Positions 35,392 through 46,750 of a stretch of 64,000 bases of DNA are shown piece after piece. Under the pieces are notes generated by a model. That model ran no database searches, had not been told where the DNA came from, and worked only from the letters and a program-made list of their open reading frames with translations. The translations under genes and the position numbers were made by a program. Source of the DNA: Manduca sexta (Eukaryota > Arthropoda > Insecta > Lepidoptera > Sphingidae). Numbering within the stretch: the stretch's first letter is position 1; every line of letters begins with the position of its first letter. The stretch spans positions 4,384,727 to 4,448,726 of the forward strand of contig NC_051123.1 of NCBI RefSeq assembly GCF_014839805.1. Reading direction: 5' to 3'.

Positions 35392-36918
35392 TTAATATTT
35401 AGAACAATCGAAATCATTGATAAATTTATTCCACTTATTATTAAACTTGGTCATAGCCTCGACCTTGGTAGCTCGATCAAGAGCGCTGTACTTCAATGAA
35501 TTCACAGCCAATTGTTTCAATAACTTCAAGTCTGATAATTTGCTTGCTGCACCCACAAATGCTACATAGAAATCATCAGTCAAAGGTTCTGCCTCCCAAG
35601 CACCAGGATCATCACTTGATAACACCACAGGCATATTATTAGCCAACAATACGCTCAACGGATGATTTCTAGTGTCACGAACTAACGAAAGCACTGCATT
35701 TGAAATGATATTAACTTCTAAACCTATATCTCTTTCATACACTTCCTTCATCAGTATAGGATGTTTTATTAGAGCGTAAGCATGACCTATCCGCTTAGCA
35801 CCCAACAGTATAGCATCTATAAGATTCTCATCTGTGGTCGTTCCGAACCAATCAGTTTCGCCGGCGTGAAAGAAGTAGTCAAACTCCGTAGACGCTGCCC
35901 TCAATTGTTTCACGAATTCTATCAGTGGATTCCCCGTATCCTCTTCGCCTACAAGGTCGAAACCTACTAGCAGATCAGGCATGTCCGCCTTTATATCCCT
36001 TGCCAATTGCAAGTATGCGTCGAGCGTTGTTTGATTCACGTTTCTCGCGGGCGCGTATATCAATTTAGCTCCGATGAAGTCTGGATAGTCCTTTTTGAAT
36101 CTCTTGATGACTTTCCTATATGCCTTTGCAGTTATCAACGAACTGTATACAGTCCCATCCAGTTCATAGAGTTGAGGTAAAATGCTCCTTAATTCGACAT
36201 ACATAATGTTGTCTTCTCTAAATTTTTTTAGAGCGTCGTAAAAGTATTGTTCCCAAATCGGCCTGTACGTTAGGATTGAGTGTACGTTGCTGAAAAACTT
36301 TTTAAACGTTGTCCAAGTTTCCTTAATGCTGGGGTATTCCACATCAGGATCGTTTACAACTATAGTAAAATGTCTCCGTAGTTTTTCATTCAACTGAGTA
36401 ACATTTTTCGATGCGGCTCTTGCGTTTGTCATCGTTTGCCATTGCCCTTCGCAAGATATATTCGGTTTAGTATTTGAAAATTTTAATAAAATATCATTCA
36501 CTCCGAAACATACATACAAGCCGGGCACATAAGTGAGGTTCATGAGATAATCAGCTCCTAAAAGCGCCATGTCGTGGACATGCAACGCGGCTCCTTTGGG
36601 GATGTCTTTCAATATCTTGTACACCTTCGATTTTCGAATGCTGTCTTTGTAAATGAAATAGTGATGCGACAAATTGAAGTATTCCGGATTATCGAAACTG
36701 TAGTCGACTTCTCGGAACTTGTGTTGCATAAGGCAGTTGTTTACAATCGTTTCCTTATCGCCGAGTGTTGTTTTGCCTCCGAGCGTCAACAGTGACTCGT
36801 CGCGCAGAATTTTCGATCGCTTGTTGTAATAATCTGCGTCGTTTAGTCCATCACATAAAACTAGTAAAGCCGCGTACACAAGTAATGAACTCATACCGTA
36901 TGGTCGAGAACGCGACAT
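35392..36918 (-). CDS. Adgf: Adenosine deaminase-related growth factor (ADA2 type), copy 1
   Basis: A single-exon gene of 508 codons, similar in length to secreted ADA2/ADGF proteins. It should convert extracellular adenosine to inosine. An N-terminal hydrophobic stretch acts as signal peptide; the second Met (residue 9, MSSLLVYAALLVL) may be the better start. Metal and catalytic residues are all present: HVHD at 113-116, FHAGE with His351 and Glu354, IGHA with His379, and SSDDP with Asp436-437. Cys137 and Cys156 match the disulfide of the ADA2 receptor-binding domain. IGHG of human ADA2 is IGHA here, as in the two paralogues. It is divergent to copy 2 across 2.7 kb. A TATA box lies upstream at 37028-37037. 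Which of the insect ADGF subtypes (A-E) it is cannot be decided. Confidence 0.93.
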   Translation of the reverse strand: MSRSRPYGMSSLLVYAALLVLCDGLNDADYYNKRSKILRDESLLTLGGKTTLGDKETIVNNCLMQHKFREVDYSFDNPEYFNLSHHYFIYKDSIRKSKVYKILKDIPKGAALHVHDMALLGADYLMNLTYVPGLYVCFGVNDILLKFSNTKPNISCEGQWQTMTNARAASKNVTQLNEKLRRHFTIVVNDPDVEYPSIKETWTTFKKFFSNVHSILTYRPIWEQYFYDALKKFREDNIMYVELRSILPQLYELDGTVYSSLITAKAYRKVIKRFKKDYPDFIGAKLIYAPARNVNQTTLDAYLQLARDIKADMPDLLVGFDLVGEEDTGNPLIEFVKQLRAASTEFDYFFHAGETDWFGTTTDENLIDAILLGAKRIGHAYALIKHPILMKEVYERDIGLEVNIISNAVLSLVRDTRNHPLSVLLANNMPVVLSSDDPGAWEAEPLTDDFYVAFVGAASKLSDLKLLKQLAVNSLKYSALDRATKVEAMTKFNNKWNKFINDFDCSKY

Positions 36919-37027
36919 AACGTATTGCCCGCCACAACGCCGAGAGGTTACTGTTGTAAGTTCCGATCTTTGACATGAACGATAAATTTCAAATGAATGC
37001 TCACATCACTGGGGCGTCATAAATTCG

Positions 37028-37037
37028 TATTTATATA
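37028..37037 (-). promoter_or_regulatory. TATA box of ADGF copy 1
   Basis: TATATAAATACGAAT on the minus strand, about 110 bases before the ATG, is followed about 28 bases on by CCCCAGTGATG, a plausible initiator. The TATA plus TACGAAT arrangement recurs before copy 3. Confidence 0.6.
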
Positions 37038-37415
37038 CACGAGTATAATAATAGCTCTATATCGCTAAGATATATGTAAAGTTTCATTCTTGAATTTATA
37101 TATGAAATTAAGTGCACAACTCAAGAACTAGATGTTCAAAGTGCAGCCATTAGTACTCGGCAATGGTTTTAAACAGCGCAGACGTCGATTTAAACGATAA
37201 AATTTACTAAAAAGCCGAACTGGTGTAAATTACAGCCAGTGTTTATCAAAAGGGGTTTCGTTTTCAAAGCTCTGCTCGGAGAAACTAAAAAAAGAAATAT
37301 AAAAGCCACGTCATCCGCCATGCTGATTTTATGCAGAGAAAGGGTTGGGGAAGGATTAAGTGCCACTTTACTGTACCGCCCCGCGGTGTGCATTAGTGAA
37401 AAGAAGAAAAAAAAT

Positions 37416-37529
37416 ATGGCGGCGACACTCAACACGTATGATATTGAGATGAGAATTTCGAGGGACATGTTGCTATGCGGTGCTGTCACCTTAGCCTTTA
37501 ATCTTCTGATTGCGAGTCTCCTATTGTGA
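37416..37529 (+). CDS. Small hydrophobic ORF, 37 codons, unverified
   Basis: An ATG in good context (AAAATATGGCGGCG) opens a 37-codon frame ending TGA. It has a charged N-terminus and one hydrophobic segment (GAVTLAFNLLIASLLL) that could span a membrane. It lies about 500 bases upstream of ADGF copy 1 on the other strand. No family is recognised; it could be chance or part of a repeat. Confidence 0.2.
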   Translation: MAATLNTYDIEMRISRDMLLCGAVTLAFNLLIASLLL

Positions 37530-37826
37530 ACTATACCTTGAACGGTATAACATACATTTACTAAGTATAATTTTACGAAGTGTTTTTTGTTTAAATACCT
37601 AAATATTTTTGTTAGATTATAAGTACCTATTAGAAGTTGAATTTTGAACTGAAAGTTATTTTTCGTTAAAAATATATTGTCAGCTATGTGTTCTGATAAA
37701 AACAAAGATATTTTATGTATGTATATAAAAATATATAAAAACGTTACGGTATCTAATAAATAATTTTAAACAGTACCTTGCAGTTACTGCAAGTATTCTT
37801 TTAGATTTATTAATATTACTAATTTT

Positions 37827-38078
37827 GGGTACCAGTCCTCTACTAATGAGAATTCACCACGCTGGCCTAGATTAGTAGACTTCAAACACCCTCAAAATGC
37901 CTATAGAGAATTTCTAACATGAGATTCACGATGTTTTCCCTTACCGTTAAAGCAAGCAATAATTCATAAAGAATACACAAATCATTTTAAAAAGTTAGGT
38001 GTGTGCCCTCGCTTTTTGAAGCTGCAGACATTCGTCTCGACTGTCCGTTCCTCACCCAATTAGGCTGTCACCGTTATT
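37827..38078 (-). mobile_element. SINE family A, diverged
   Basis: Reverse complement order: CACGCTGGCCTAGATTAGT, GATGTTTTCCCTTACCG, GCAGACATTCGTCTCGACTG and CACCCAATTAGGCTGTCACC. It lies between ADGF copies 1 and 2. Confidence 0.75.
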
Positions 38079-39399
38079 ACATATATCTACACAATACATA
38101 CAAGCATACCATGGAAACATTCCGTCCATTAGAAATATAAGTTTTATGTCAAATGTTTATCAAAAGTTGTAAAACACAACTTCCACATCTCGTTGATAAG
38201 ACGCGATAACACTAGCAGCTATCATTGTTTCCGAGCATTTCAATACATTGTTTTTTGTACGTTGATGTGAAAATAATAAACACTTTTCACAAACTGTAGA
38301 TTCATTAAGATCTGGAAGGACAAGTCAGCGTGGATAAGACCAATTGATACTTAATTATAAGATACAAATTTGCGTACAACTTGACCATGCTAGCTACTTT
38401 ATTGCTTTACTAGTACTAGAACACACCGGTGCATATAAATATCAGTCATTTGGCAACTAATTAGAGTCCATATTCAGAACAGATTAATAAGATTATATAG
38501 AACGAACATTGCCATACAAACATTTTGCGCTCATACGATAGTAACTCAATCTACTGTGAAATAGCAGAACGCCTAAAATAAGATCAAGGGGGCCCTTTTC
38601 CATGTACGGGGACAAATTTGTTTTTACAATTACAGGCTTTCTAACCTTAAGACAATAGTATAAGACGAAATTGATGAATATTATCGTATGAACGACATCA
38701 AGCGATAGATTGCCAACAATAACATATTGCGTATTACTTCCGTAATATTGTAATGTTCTTTGACATACTGTGTCGACTATTGACGTATGTTGTGTCCCAA
38801 CAAAACAGAATGAGGGCAGCGTGATTAAAGGTCAAACACATAAACACAAACACTTCTTGGTCACAAAGTCATTTTAAGAAAAAAAATATTGACGTGTCAA
38901 ATATAAACACAAATCAAAACAGATTTCAAAGAATAATGTAGAAACAAAGCTTCTACATTATATTATAATTCTTTTTGTTCTACATAATTAGTTTTTGGAA
39001 TTACATATTGCAAAATAACACGCAAGTACTCATAATATAAGATATTTTCCTCAAACTTGCATTTCAGAATGCTAAACATTTTTATTGCAAATTCAAAAAA
39101 TAACAAGAAAGGATTTTGAAGTGAATAAGGTAACTTCTCGTCTCTACCAAATATTACATCACAGAATCTTAGTAAAAACCAATTCAATACCTATTCTCAT
39201 AGACTATCCTCTACATCAAGGTACTACGTTCTTTGATTCGTGATTACAATAAACTAATAGACATCGATATATATGTACTTAGAGATAAACGTCGCGTACA
39301 TAGATTTCAAATAATCGATAACAATCAGCTTATCAATATCTCCAGTGCTCAGCTGTTTCGTAAAGATGTTGCAACACTACTATTGGCCGATAAATAGTT
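38079..39399. other. 5' flank of ADGF copy 2; no gene seen
   Basis: AT-rich with no recognised repeat. The enhancer and promoter regions of ADGF copies 1 and 2 would lie in the 36.9-39.6 kb interval. Confidence 0.45.
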
Positions 39400-39408
39400 T
39401 ATAAAATA
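39400..39408 (+). promoter_or_regulatory. TATA box candidate of ADGF copy 2
   Basis: TATAAAATA lies about 195 bases before the ATG and is followed by ACTCTGCATTCTAGTTGC, a possible start-site region about 30 bases on. It lacks the TACGAAT element of the other two genes. Confidence 0.45.
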
Positions 39409-39602
39409 ACCCACTCTGCATTCTAGTTGCAACGAGGCAAAAAGTAATGACTTTATAAAAATTTAAACTAACTTTAACATTATTGTGCAAACGAAACCGG
39501 ACACGGCGCGTTGTATATCAAATTTCAATTCGACTGAATACACCTTTTGCGATATCAATATTGTCATCGTAATCTCTACGAACTTTAAAATCGTGTAAAA
39601 CT

Positions 39603-41105
39603 TTGATTATGTGGACAGTGATATACTTGCTGCCGATGACGATGCATGCCATGGCTCAAATTGATTACGAGAGTGTGAAAAATACGCGCGATGAACTCCT
39701 CAGGCAAGAACTTGGTATGATGCTAGGCCACGATATAGTGCTAAGTGACAGTGAATTAAAAGCCAACGAAGTTATAATGGGTCTGAAATATGCTGAGTTA
39801 GACCACGCGTTCCGTCAGCCGCAGTTGTTCAATTTAAGTAAACATTTCTTCGAATATAAGGATGAAGTGAAAAGTACAAAACTGTTTAAACTAATACAAA
39901 AGATGCCAAAGGGAGCAGTCCTTCATGCTCACGACACAGGACTTCTCAGCCCTGATTATATAGTACAGCTGACTTATTTAGATAATCTCTATGTTTCTTT
40001 TGATAAAGGTGATGTAAACTTTATGTTTGCTAAAGAATCGCCTATTACTTCTAATGGTAAAAAGTGGCAATTGATGAAAAATGCAAGGCAAAGTTCGGGT
40101 GATATTGAAAAATTTGATACAGAATTAAGAAAACATTTTACTATAGTGATAGACAATCCAAGTGAAGTGTACACAGACGTGAATTCAGTTTGGAAATATT
40201 TTCAACAGTTTTTTATAACAACTGGACCGCTTATGACTTATAAACCTGTATGGGAAAAGTATTTCTATGATACTCTGAAGGCTCTTAGAGATGACAACAT
40301 AATGTATATCGAAATAAGAAGCATTCTACCTGAGTTGTACGGCTTAGATGGCGAAATCTACGATGCGGTTGCAACAGCGCATTGTTATAAAAAAGTAGTT
40401 GATCAGTTTATGGTTGACTACCCTGATTTCTTTGGCGCTAAATTAATATACGCCCCACTAAGACTTGTTGACGTTAACACACTAAAAGAATACATTAAAA
40501 TTGCAAAAGAACTGAAGAAACAACTACCGGATTTCCTAGCAGGATTTGATTTAGTAGGACAGGAAGACTTAGGAGTGCCTACCAAGGACTTTTTACCTGA
40601 ACTGACAGAAGCTAGTAAGGACCTGGACTACTTCTTCCACGCCGGAGAAACCAACTGGTATGGAACGAGCTCTGATGAGAATTTAGTAGATGCTATAGTT
40701 TTGAACACGAAACGTATAGGCCACGCCTTCGCTATAAACAAGCATCCTTTACTCTTAAATGAAATTAAAAAAAGAGGTATAGCTTTAGAAGTTAATGTGG
40801 TTTCAAATATTGTTCTTAAGTTAGTAGATGACGTCAGGAATCATCCGCTAGCGTCGTTCTTAGCTCAAGATTTGCCTGTAGTACTATCGTCAGATGACCC
40901 TGGGGTATGGGAAGCAGAACCATTATCTCATGATTTCTATGTAGCATTTCTTGGGGCAGCAAGTCGGCATGCTGACTTAAAATTATTGAAGAAGTTGGCG
41001 CTAAACTCTCTGTATTATAGCACTTATGATAATAAAGACAAGTTAGTGCATGAATTTGAAATTCGTTGGACGAAGTTCATAGATGAAGTGGTCAGGAAAC
41101 AATGA
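39603..41105 (+). CDS. Adgf: Adenosine deaminase-related growth factor (ADA2 type), copy 2
   Basis: A single-exon gene of 500 codons, secreted by an N-terminal hydrophobic stretch (MIMWTVIYLLPMTMHAM). Catalytic set complete: HAHD at 108-111, FHAGE with His346 and Glu349, IGHA with His374, SSDDP with Asp431-432. It should deaminate extracellular adenosine. The cysteine pair found in ADGF copies 1 and 3 and in human ADA2 is absent: the matching segments read YVSFDKGD and ITSNGKKW. The receptor-binding domain would thus lack its disulfide. It is clearly paralogous to the two minus-strand genes over its whole length and, like them, has no intron in the coding region. Confidence 0.93.
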   Translation: MIMWTVIYLLPMTMHAMAQIDYESVKNTRDELLRQELGMMLGHDIVLSDSELKANEVIMGLKYAELDHAFRQPQLFNLSKHFFEYKDEVKSTKLFKLIQKMPKGAVLHAHDTGLLSPDYIVQLTYLDNLYVSFDKGDVNFMFAKESPITSNGKKWQLMKNARQSSGDIEKFDTELRKHFTIVIDNPSEVYTDVNSVWKYFQQFFITTGPLMTYKPVWEKYFYDTLKALRDDNIMYIEIRSILPELYGLDGEIYDAVATAHCYKKVVDQFMVDYPDFFGAKLIYAPLRLVDVNTLKEYIKIAKELKKQLPDFLAGFDLVGQEDLGVPTKDFLPELTEASKDLDYFFHAGETNWYGTSSDENLVDAIVLNTKRIGHAFAINKHPLLLNEIKKRGIALEVNVVSNIVLKLVDDVRNHPLASFLAQDLPVVLSSDDPGVWEAEPLSHDFYVAFLGAASRHADLKLLKKLALNSLYYSTYDNKDKLVHEFEIRWTKFIDEVVRKQ

Positions 41106-42479
41106 TGAAGTTGAATCTCATTCACAACTTAATTTTATCATCTTACTAGATCAGAGATGGTACATCGATATTAAAATTTTATTGTAAAACTTTCTACTTA
41201 CCAGTTAGATAATTTATATTTCATTATAATAATACATCTCCAATTATATAACAAATAGTTAGGTTTCAATGACTTATAATTTCAATAGAGTCTTGTTAAG
41301 CAATTGATTAAATATGCAGCCGTTAATTAAATATGTTTTCGACTAACACACGACGGATATTGTGTTTAATTATATTCTTTGTAGTTAAGGATAAAATGAA
41401 CGTCCAAGTTAGCATAAATTTAATTTTAGCTACACAAACGAATTTTACTTAAAGCAGTTGTAAGATATTAAGCAGCACAAATAATATTGTGAAGAATGTA
41501 AAATAGTAGGTATATATACTTATTTAATTTGTTTACTATGTTATATTTTTTTATCATGTTTCAAAATATGTTGTACATACTTACCAAAATGTCTTATATA
41601 TCTAGTATTATAAGAAACCCACCTATATTTTTGAAAAATATAACAACTAAAAAGTAAAAAGTTAGTTTTTTTAAAAGTCACCCATAACTCACATTCTGTT
41701 GCTTGTGTCTATTTCTTGAATCTGAAATATATTGTTAATGTTGTAGGTAACTACTAAGTGATCTCTCGGAAGTCCATACTATGGTCATATGTAATCGGGA
41801 CCAATGCAATCCGAACTTTATAAACCTTAATTTGTCTAGTTGTCACGTACTTAAGCTAAGTTACCGTGAAAGGGTAAGCAGCAGAGGCGAAGGGTCCATT
41901 CCTGTGGTCCTGGGTGTGAATACACACAGGAATACCTGGGTCCACCCGATTTCTGCCGACTTCCCTGTATGTAAAATTGATGTAGAATTTAATTATCGTT
42001 AGAACGATTTGAAGACTGCATTCATGAATATTAGTACCATGTAGTTTCCCTTTCAGAGATTTTTACCGCCACTGGTAAACAAGAGCGTAACTAAAGCCTT
42101 ACAGTTTTATATTCTATACAGTAACGCTCCTAAATAACGCGAGGCCCCAGGCGAAAGCAAAAAGAAACACACGCGAGGCCCCGGGCAGGGTAAAAAAACG
42201 TTTCCCTGTTTTAACAGTTTCGTCGGTAAGAACGTAAAAAAAGGGTCCTGCGAGGTATCGCGCGAGGGCTCTGTTAGCGCGAGGCCCCCCAAAGGCCGTC
42301 TCTGATTCTATATTAAGGGGCTACTCTTTCCGCACTTAGACCGTAGTAGTAGTAGCCTTACAGTTCATTAGCATATATTTCATTAATAGGGGTCAAGCCT
42401 ATCGCCGTATCGGGCATGCGTGATAATCTCGACAACACACGCGTATGGCAATGAGGCATTGCAAATCGTTTGCGATTAA
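41106..42479. other. 3' flank of ADGF copy 2; no gene seen
   Basis: AT-rich 3' flank. Near 41890-41945 a short inverted repeat (ATTCCTGTG with CACAGGAAT) occurs. At 42130-42300 lies a GC-richer patch with two GCGAGGCCCC blocks. None looks coding. Confidence 0.45.
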
Positions 42480-42675
42480 TCACTACGTAGTATAAAACAA
42501 AGTCGCTTTCTCTGTCCCTACCTTTGTATGCTTAAATCTTTAAAACTACGCAACGAATTTTGATGCGGTATTTTTTAATAGATGAGTGATTCAAGAGGAA
42601 GATTTATATGTATAATAACATCCATTAAATAGTGGAGAAATATTGCACCCGTGCGAAGCCGGGGCTGGTCGCTAG
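42480..42675 (+). mobile_element. Non-autonomous Helitron, 196 bp
   Basis: It starts TCACTACGTAGTATAAAAC after an A and ends GGTCGCTAG before a T, with a CCCG...CGGG hairpin inside. It is the opposite-strand twin of 4768-4959. Confidence 0.78.
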
Positions 42676-42835
42676 TAGATAATAAACGTCAGGAATGGAG
42701 CTGTCAGCGAAAGAGCTATGTCTTTTGGCTGTATATTTAAAGGGTGAATTGATGATAACTATCTGATGATGGAAGAATATCTTTGACCGTCCAAATGTGG
42801 CGAGAGAGGTATAATGAACTAAGTGTTAAACGCTC

Positions 42836-43006
42836 TTTTTACAGTATTAAACATTATATTAGCAAACATAATTACAGAATACAATTTTAGACATTTTTTG
42901 ACTACGTGCAACCAGAGAGAATAATATAAAAGTCGCCGCGTGACATAGCAGCAGCCGAATACTTCCGGAAACTCCCGATGTCATCGTCTAGGATAGCGGC
43001 GCGTAA
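42836..43006 (-). repeat. Repeat K, direct partner of 44672-44878
   Basis: It shares AACGCTCTTTTTACAGTA, TACAATTTTAGACATTTTTT, GTCGCCGCGTGACATA and AGGATAGCGGCGCGTAAC with the copy 1.8 kb away, which has an open frame resembling a Harbinger transposase N-terminus. This copy has frame breaks. Confidence 0.75.
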
Positions 43007-43493
43007 CAGTTTTGCTCACGGCTTTTTCCGCGTGATAGAGTTTACCAAGATAAATTGCCTGCTACATTTTATCCCGGGATAGAAAGAACCTCATGTCCTT
43101 CCCAGAATCCCAAACTATCTCCGTACAAAATCCATTGAATAGTTTGACTTTCTCGAGTTCACACAGAAAGACAGATGCAGCAGGAGACTTTGTTTAATCA
43201 CTTATTTTGTTAGACTTTTAAGCGGAACAATTCTGTCATTCATGTTTGTACCGTAACTTGAACCGTTTACGCACACGCAACGGAAGCCCTTAAAAGGAAC
43301 AAATTTACCCGTCTTTGCAACATTTTCATTGATGCTCCGCTCCTACTGGTCATAGCGTGATGTTATATAGCTTATAGACTTCCTAAATAAATTGGCTTTA
43401 TAGCACTAAAATAATATTTCAATTCGTATCAACAGTTCCTGAGATTAGCGGTTTCAAACAAACAAACTTTTCAGCTTTACATAATAGTATAGA
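43007..43493 (-). mobile_element. Helitron of the 58.7-62.2 kb family, 5' end intact
   Basis: On the minus strand it starts TCTATACTATTATGTAAAGC after an A, then GTTTGTTTGTTTGAAACCG and CTAATCTCAGGAACTG, like the array units but with one subrepeat-like segment. The 3' CTAG is destroyed; it fuses directly to repeat K. Confidence 0.7.
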
Positions 43494-43985
43494 TGTGTTG
43501 CGACAAACAAAAAGAAAAGACAAAAAATTCGCAGCATTATAAAAACTTTTTTGTTACATTTATGTAGAGAAAAACTCATATATGATTATTTTATGTGGGT
43601 TTTTTTTAGTAATTACTTAATACATGGCCCAAATTGTTCGTCTTAAATAAGGTATAAAAACATTTGACAGTTTATAATAGTTTTTATTCATTACCGGTCT
43701 GAACAAAAAACGACATTGAACTATAATATTTTCACAACAGCGCCACTTGAACGTGGTTGTGTAATAATGTTTGTGATCGCCGCTGTTGTAAATCAGAATC
43801 AACGATAATAAAAATACAGATAGCCATGTTCAAAGTACATGTCGTTTTAGTTAAGCGATCGACGCGTGCTCTATCTATGAGCTAATTTTTCAAACGTCAG
43901 ATATCCATTAATAAATTATATGATTGAATAAAGAAGTCAAGTACTCGATCTATTTTATTCTTATCATCGATTTTTTTTTGTATAA

Positions 43986-44158
43986 TGATTTTTTATGTTT
44001 ACGCGAATGTTAGACATTAAAATTAAACTATTGTTCGTTTTTTTTTTTGCTGCTTTCGTGGTCAGGGACGGACCACGAGGGCTGAAAAGTCTTCGAAACG
44101 TCGGGAGAAAATTAAAATATAAAAACCGCAATAAAATCCAAAAATAGTTTAATTTCAA
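43986..44158 (+). mobile_element. Fold-back MITE family L
   Basis: The left end has GTTTACGCGAATGTTAGAC and ATTAAACTATTGTTCG; the right end has TCTTCGAAACGTCGGGAGAA and ATAAAATCCAAAAATAGTTT. The ends are partly complementary. Confidence 0.65.
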
Positions 44159-44264
44159 TTTTTTTGTGTTATAACTATGATATGAATAACGTATATTTGA
44201 TAGAAAGGTAGGTTTAGAAGTGTGAAATTTGCCATACGAGTGTTTTAAGCATGAACATTTTTCT

Positions 44265-44500
44265 GATGGTAAGTAGGATATATTTTATATTCGCCCGGAT
44301 AACGACCACCGTACACAAGGTGTTATAACCCAATAGTGGACCACGTAAGTGTGTCACGTTTCGGGATAAGCCTGTGTATATCCGGATTCAACAGGCCGAC
44401 ATAATTGTGTCGACTGCCGAGGGGTAATCACCTCTCGTCAGTCGACAGATTCTATTGGACCCCACTCTCATCATCAGGTGCAGAGGAGTCACTATACCGT
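44265..44500 (-). mobile_element. Interspersed repeat family C
   Basis: Reverse complement copy from TATATTTTATATTCGCCCGG through CATAATTGTGTCGACTGCC to CATCATCAGGTGCAGAGG. Confidence 0.82.
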
Positions 44501-44663
44501 GAAACAGACAGCAAGTGCACATAGTTATAGGTACTATATTTAAACTCGAAAATATTTTACGACTCTTGAATACTAAACGGATAACGAAATACCTACTCAA
44601 CTGTTTTTGTTTTTATGTGCAAAATTTATGTATTGCAAATTGTATGTTAAATCTCTGGGTTTA

Positions 44664-44939
44664 TTAGAATTTGTTAAACGCTCTTTTTACAGTAAACATT
44701 ATATTTGCAAAATAATTACAGAATACAATTTTAGACATTTTTTTGACAACGTCCAACCAGAGAGAATAATAATAGAATAGTCGCCGCGTGACATATCTTC
44801 TCTTCTGCCAGCCTGCGCGCGCAGCCGAATACTTCCGGAAACGCCCGATGTCATCGGCTAGGATAGCGGCGCGTAACAAATTATTTATGAAAAGTCGTGC
44901 GCTGATCTCATAGTATTCGTCCTCATAAATAAGCGACAT
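44664..44939 (-). pseudogene. Possible PIF/Harbinger transposase N-terminal remnant
   Basis: An open frame of 91 codons with an ATG near 44939 begins MSLIYEDEYYEISARL. It has QKRRYVTRRLFYYYSL followed by VVKKMSKIVFCNYF. The layout of a basic RR-Y segment followed by a phenylalanine-containing segment recalls the N-terminus of HARBI1-like transposases. The DDE catalytic domain is absent. The similarity is from memory of the family and needs a profile search. The same sequence, frame-broken, occurs at 42836-43006. Confidence 0.35.
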
Positions 44940-45536
44940 TTTGTCTTCTTTTCAAATCTAAAAAACACCATAAAAACAATATTAAGTATGCTTATGAACA
45001 GTCGTGAGTGATTATATATACGTACGTCATTCCTTCTTATCGAACTAAATTTATGAATACGCTCTCAAGTAAAGGTAGAATGAATGTCAATAAATATTAT
45101 AAATTATAAAGACATTAAGAGCACAATTTTATCTTATCTATGTTGAATGGAATCGGCGATGTAAAGAAATTTGCTAATCCGATAATTGTGGGACTGAATT
45201 GTAAATCAAATTAATATATAACCAACATAATTCTTTGATAACAATGATATCGAAGCGTCACTAGGTGCGGCTTTATCTAGATTGTTGCGATGGCAGCATA
45301 AAGCAGTTTTAGAATAGAAAGAAAAGAAGAATACGTACCCTTATAATAAACACGGCATAATAATTTATTATACAAATTTAAGTTTTTTGCCATTATAAAG
45401 TATTTACGTCATATCCTCGTAAATTTTAACATAGAAAGAATAATTAGAATCCAGTAAAATATCAATTAGCTATAAGCCTTTCAATTTAGATAGAAGGAGT
45501 AAATCTTTAGAAGCAAGAAATTAAGCGCATTTTTTC
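44940..45536. other. No gene seen
   Basis: AT-rich DNA without a supported feature. Confidence 0.5.
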
Positions 45537-45692
45537 TACTCAGTATCAGCCCGAAGTCTGAAATTTGTGCCTGATATGGCGAGAGGCTCGCCCGCCATCA
45601 TGGGACGGAGCAGACTAGGCCAAAAGTGGATCTGGTTGCGCCTCTGCATACCCTTTTGGGAATAAAAGCGTAATGTGCGTGTTTGTTTCAAA
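45537..45692 (+). mobile_element. SINE family B, headless copy
   Basis: TATCAGCCCGAAGTCTG, GGCGAGAGGCTCGCCCGCC and GCGCCTCTGCATACCC follow the family B body; the tRNA-like head is missing. Confidence 0.75.
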
Positions 45693-45924
45693 TTATAAGT
45701 ATAGCCGGATCCTGCTAAACTGATTATGATATTTTATGAAAATATATACTCATATAAAGATATAAGCGGTTTTTATCCCGGAATAGAGAAGCCGAGTAAA
45801 ACCTTGTGTATAAGATTAAAGGCGCTAAAGTATTAAAGCTTATGTAGATTAATGTATCTTATCTTCAATAATCCTTCAATTATATTAAATGATCCTTTAT
45901 ATAGAGTGGTATTATTAGAACTTG

Positions 45925-46206
45925 TGGGTTGCTATCTCCTGGTAGGTTTCTCATATGTGAGTGTCCGCGTGGGTTGGTAACACCGTAATTTCTAATTCTG
46001 CCGCCAAGCAGTAGTATGTAGTCACTGTTGTGTTCCGGTTTGAAGAACATTGTAGCCGGTGTAACTACTGGACATAATGAGACTTAACATCTCATGTCTC
46101 AGGATGGCGAGCGCAGTGGAATACCAAACAATACTTTGTAATTCAAGGTGTTGGATGGTGTTTCTACTGCTTATTGGTGGTCGTATCGCTTACCATCAGG
46201 GGAACA
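45925..46206 (+). repeat. Interspersed repeat, partner of 1216-1478
   Basis: It holds GTCTCAGGATGGCGAGCGC, CAAACAATACTTTGTAATTC and GTCGTATCGCTTACCATC, matching the complement of 1216-1478. The CTTACCATCAGG end is typical of many lepidopteran short repeats. Confidence 0.65.
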
Positions 46207-46750
46207 GCATGCTCGTCTCGTAATCATTAGTTATTCTAGTTTATACTTTATGGTTCATACGTAAATTTGAATGTAATAACTTTTATTATTAGTTGATTCT
46301 ATAATTTATAGTATTATTTCAGTAAAAGAGAGAGATCGATTTACTTAGAACAGCGCGAAATATTTGCACTTATATGTGACTGATAGCCATTAATCACCAT
46401 ATCGAAAGAAATCCAAGATTTTTATGGAATATTTTTACAGCATGTTTGGACACGTGTTGGATAAGGGTTGAAAGGTCATAATTGATTGAATCATTTGCTT
46501 ATAATCATTATGATAAGATAAAAATAATTTTAAATATTATCTATTTAACTTCGATACTAAAAACAGAAGAATCCGAAACTGCTACTACAATCTAGTTTTT
46601 ACTACATTACTAGGTCTTTTTATATGCGAAATTATGTACAGGCGAGCTACTTACGCGTCTTGTCAATCAGTTGTATAATCAATTTGATTAAATGCGATCA
46701 AATCGATGTAATTACGATGAGCATTTGATATAATTGACGGTTGAGGTTTA
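46207..46750. other. No gene seen
   Basis: AT-rich, no supported feature. Confidence 0.5.

Noticed and set aside
37190..37705. 171-codon minus-strand frame between ADGF copies 1 and 2
   Set aside because: Low-complexity, no conserved motif, no splice or promoter support.
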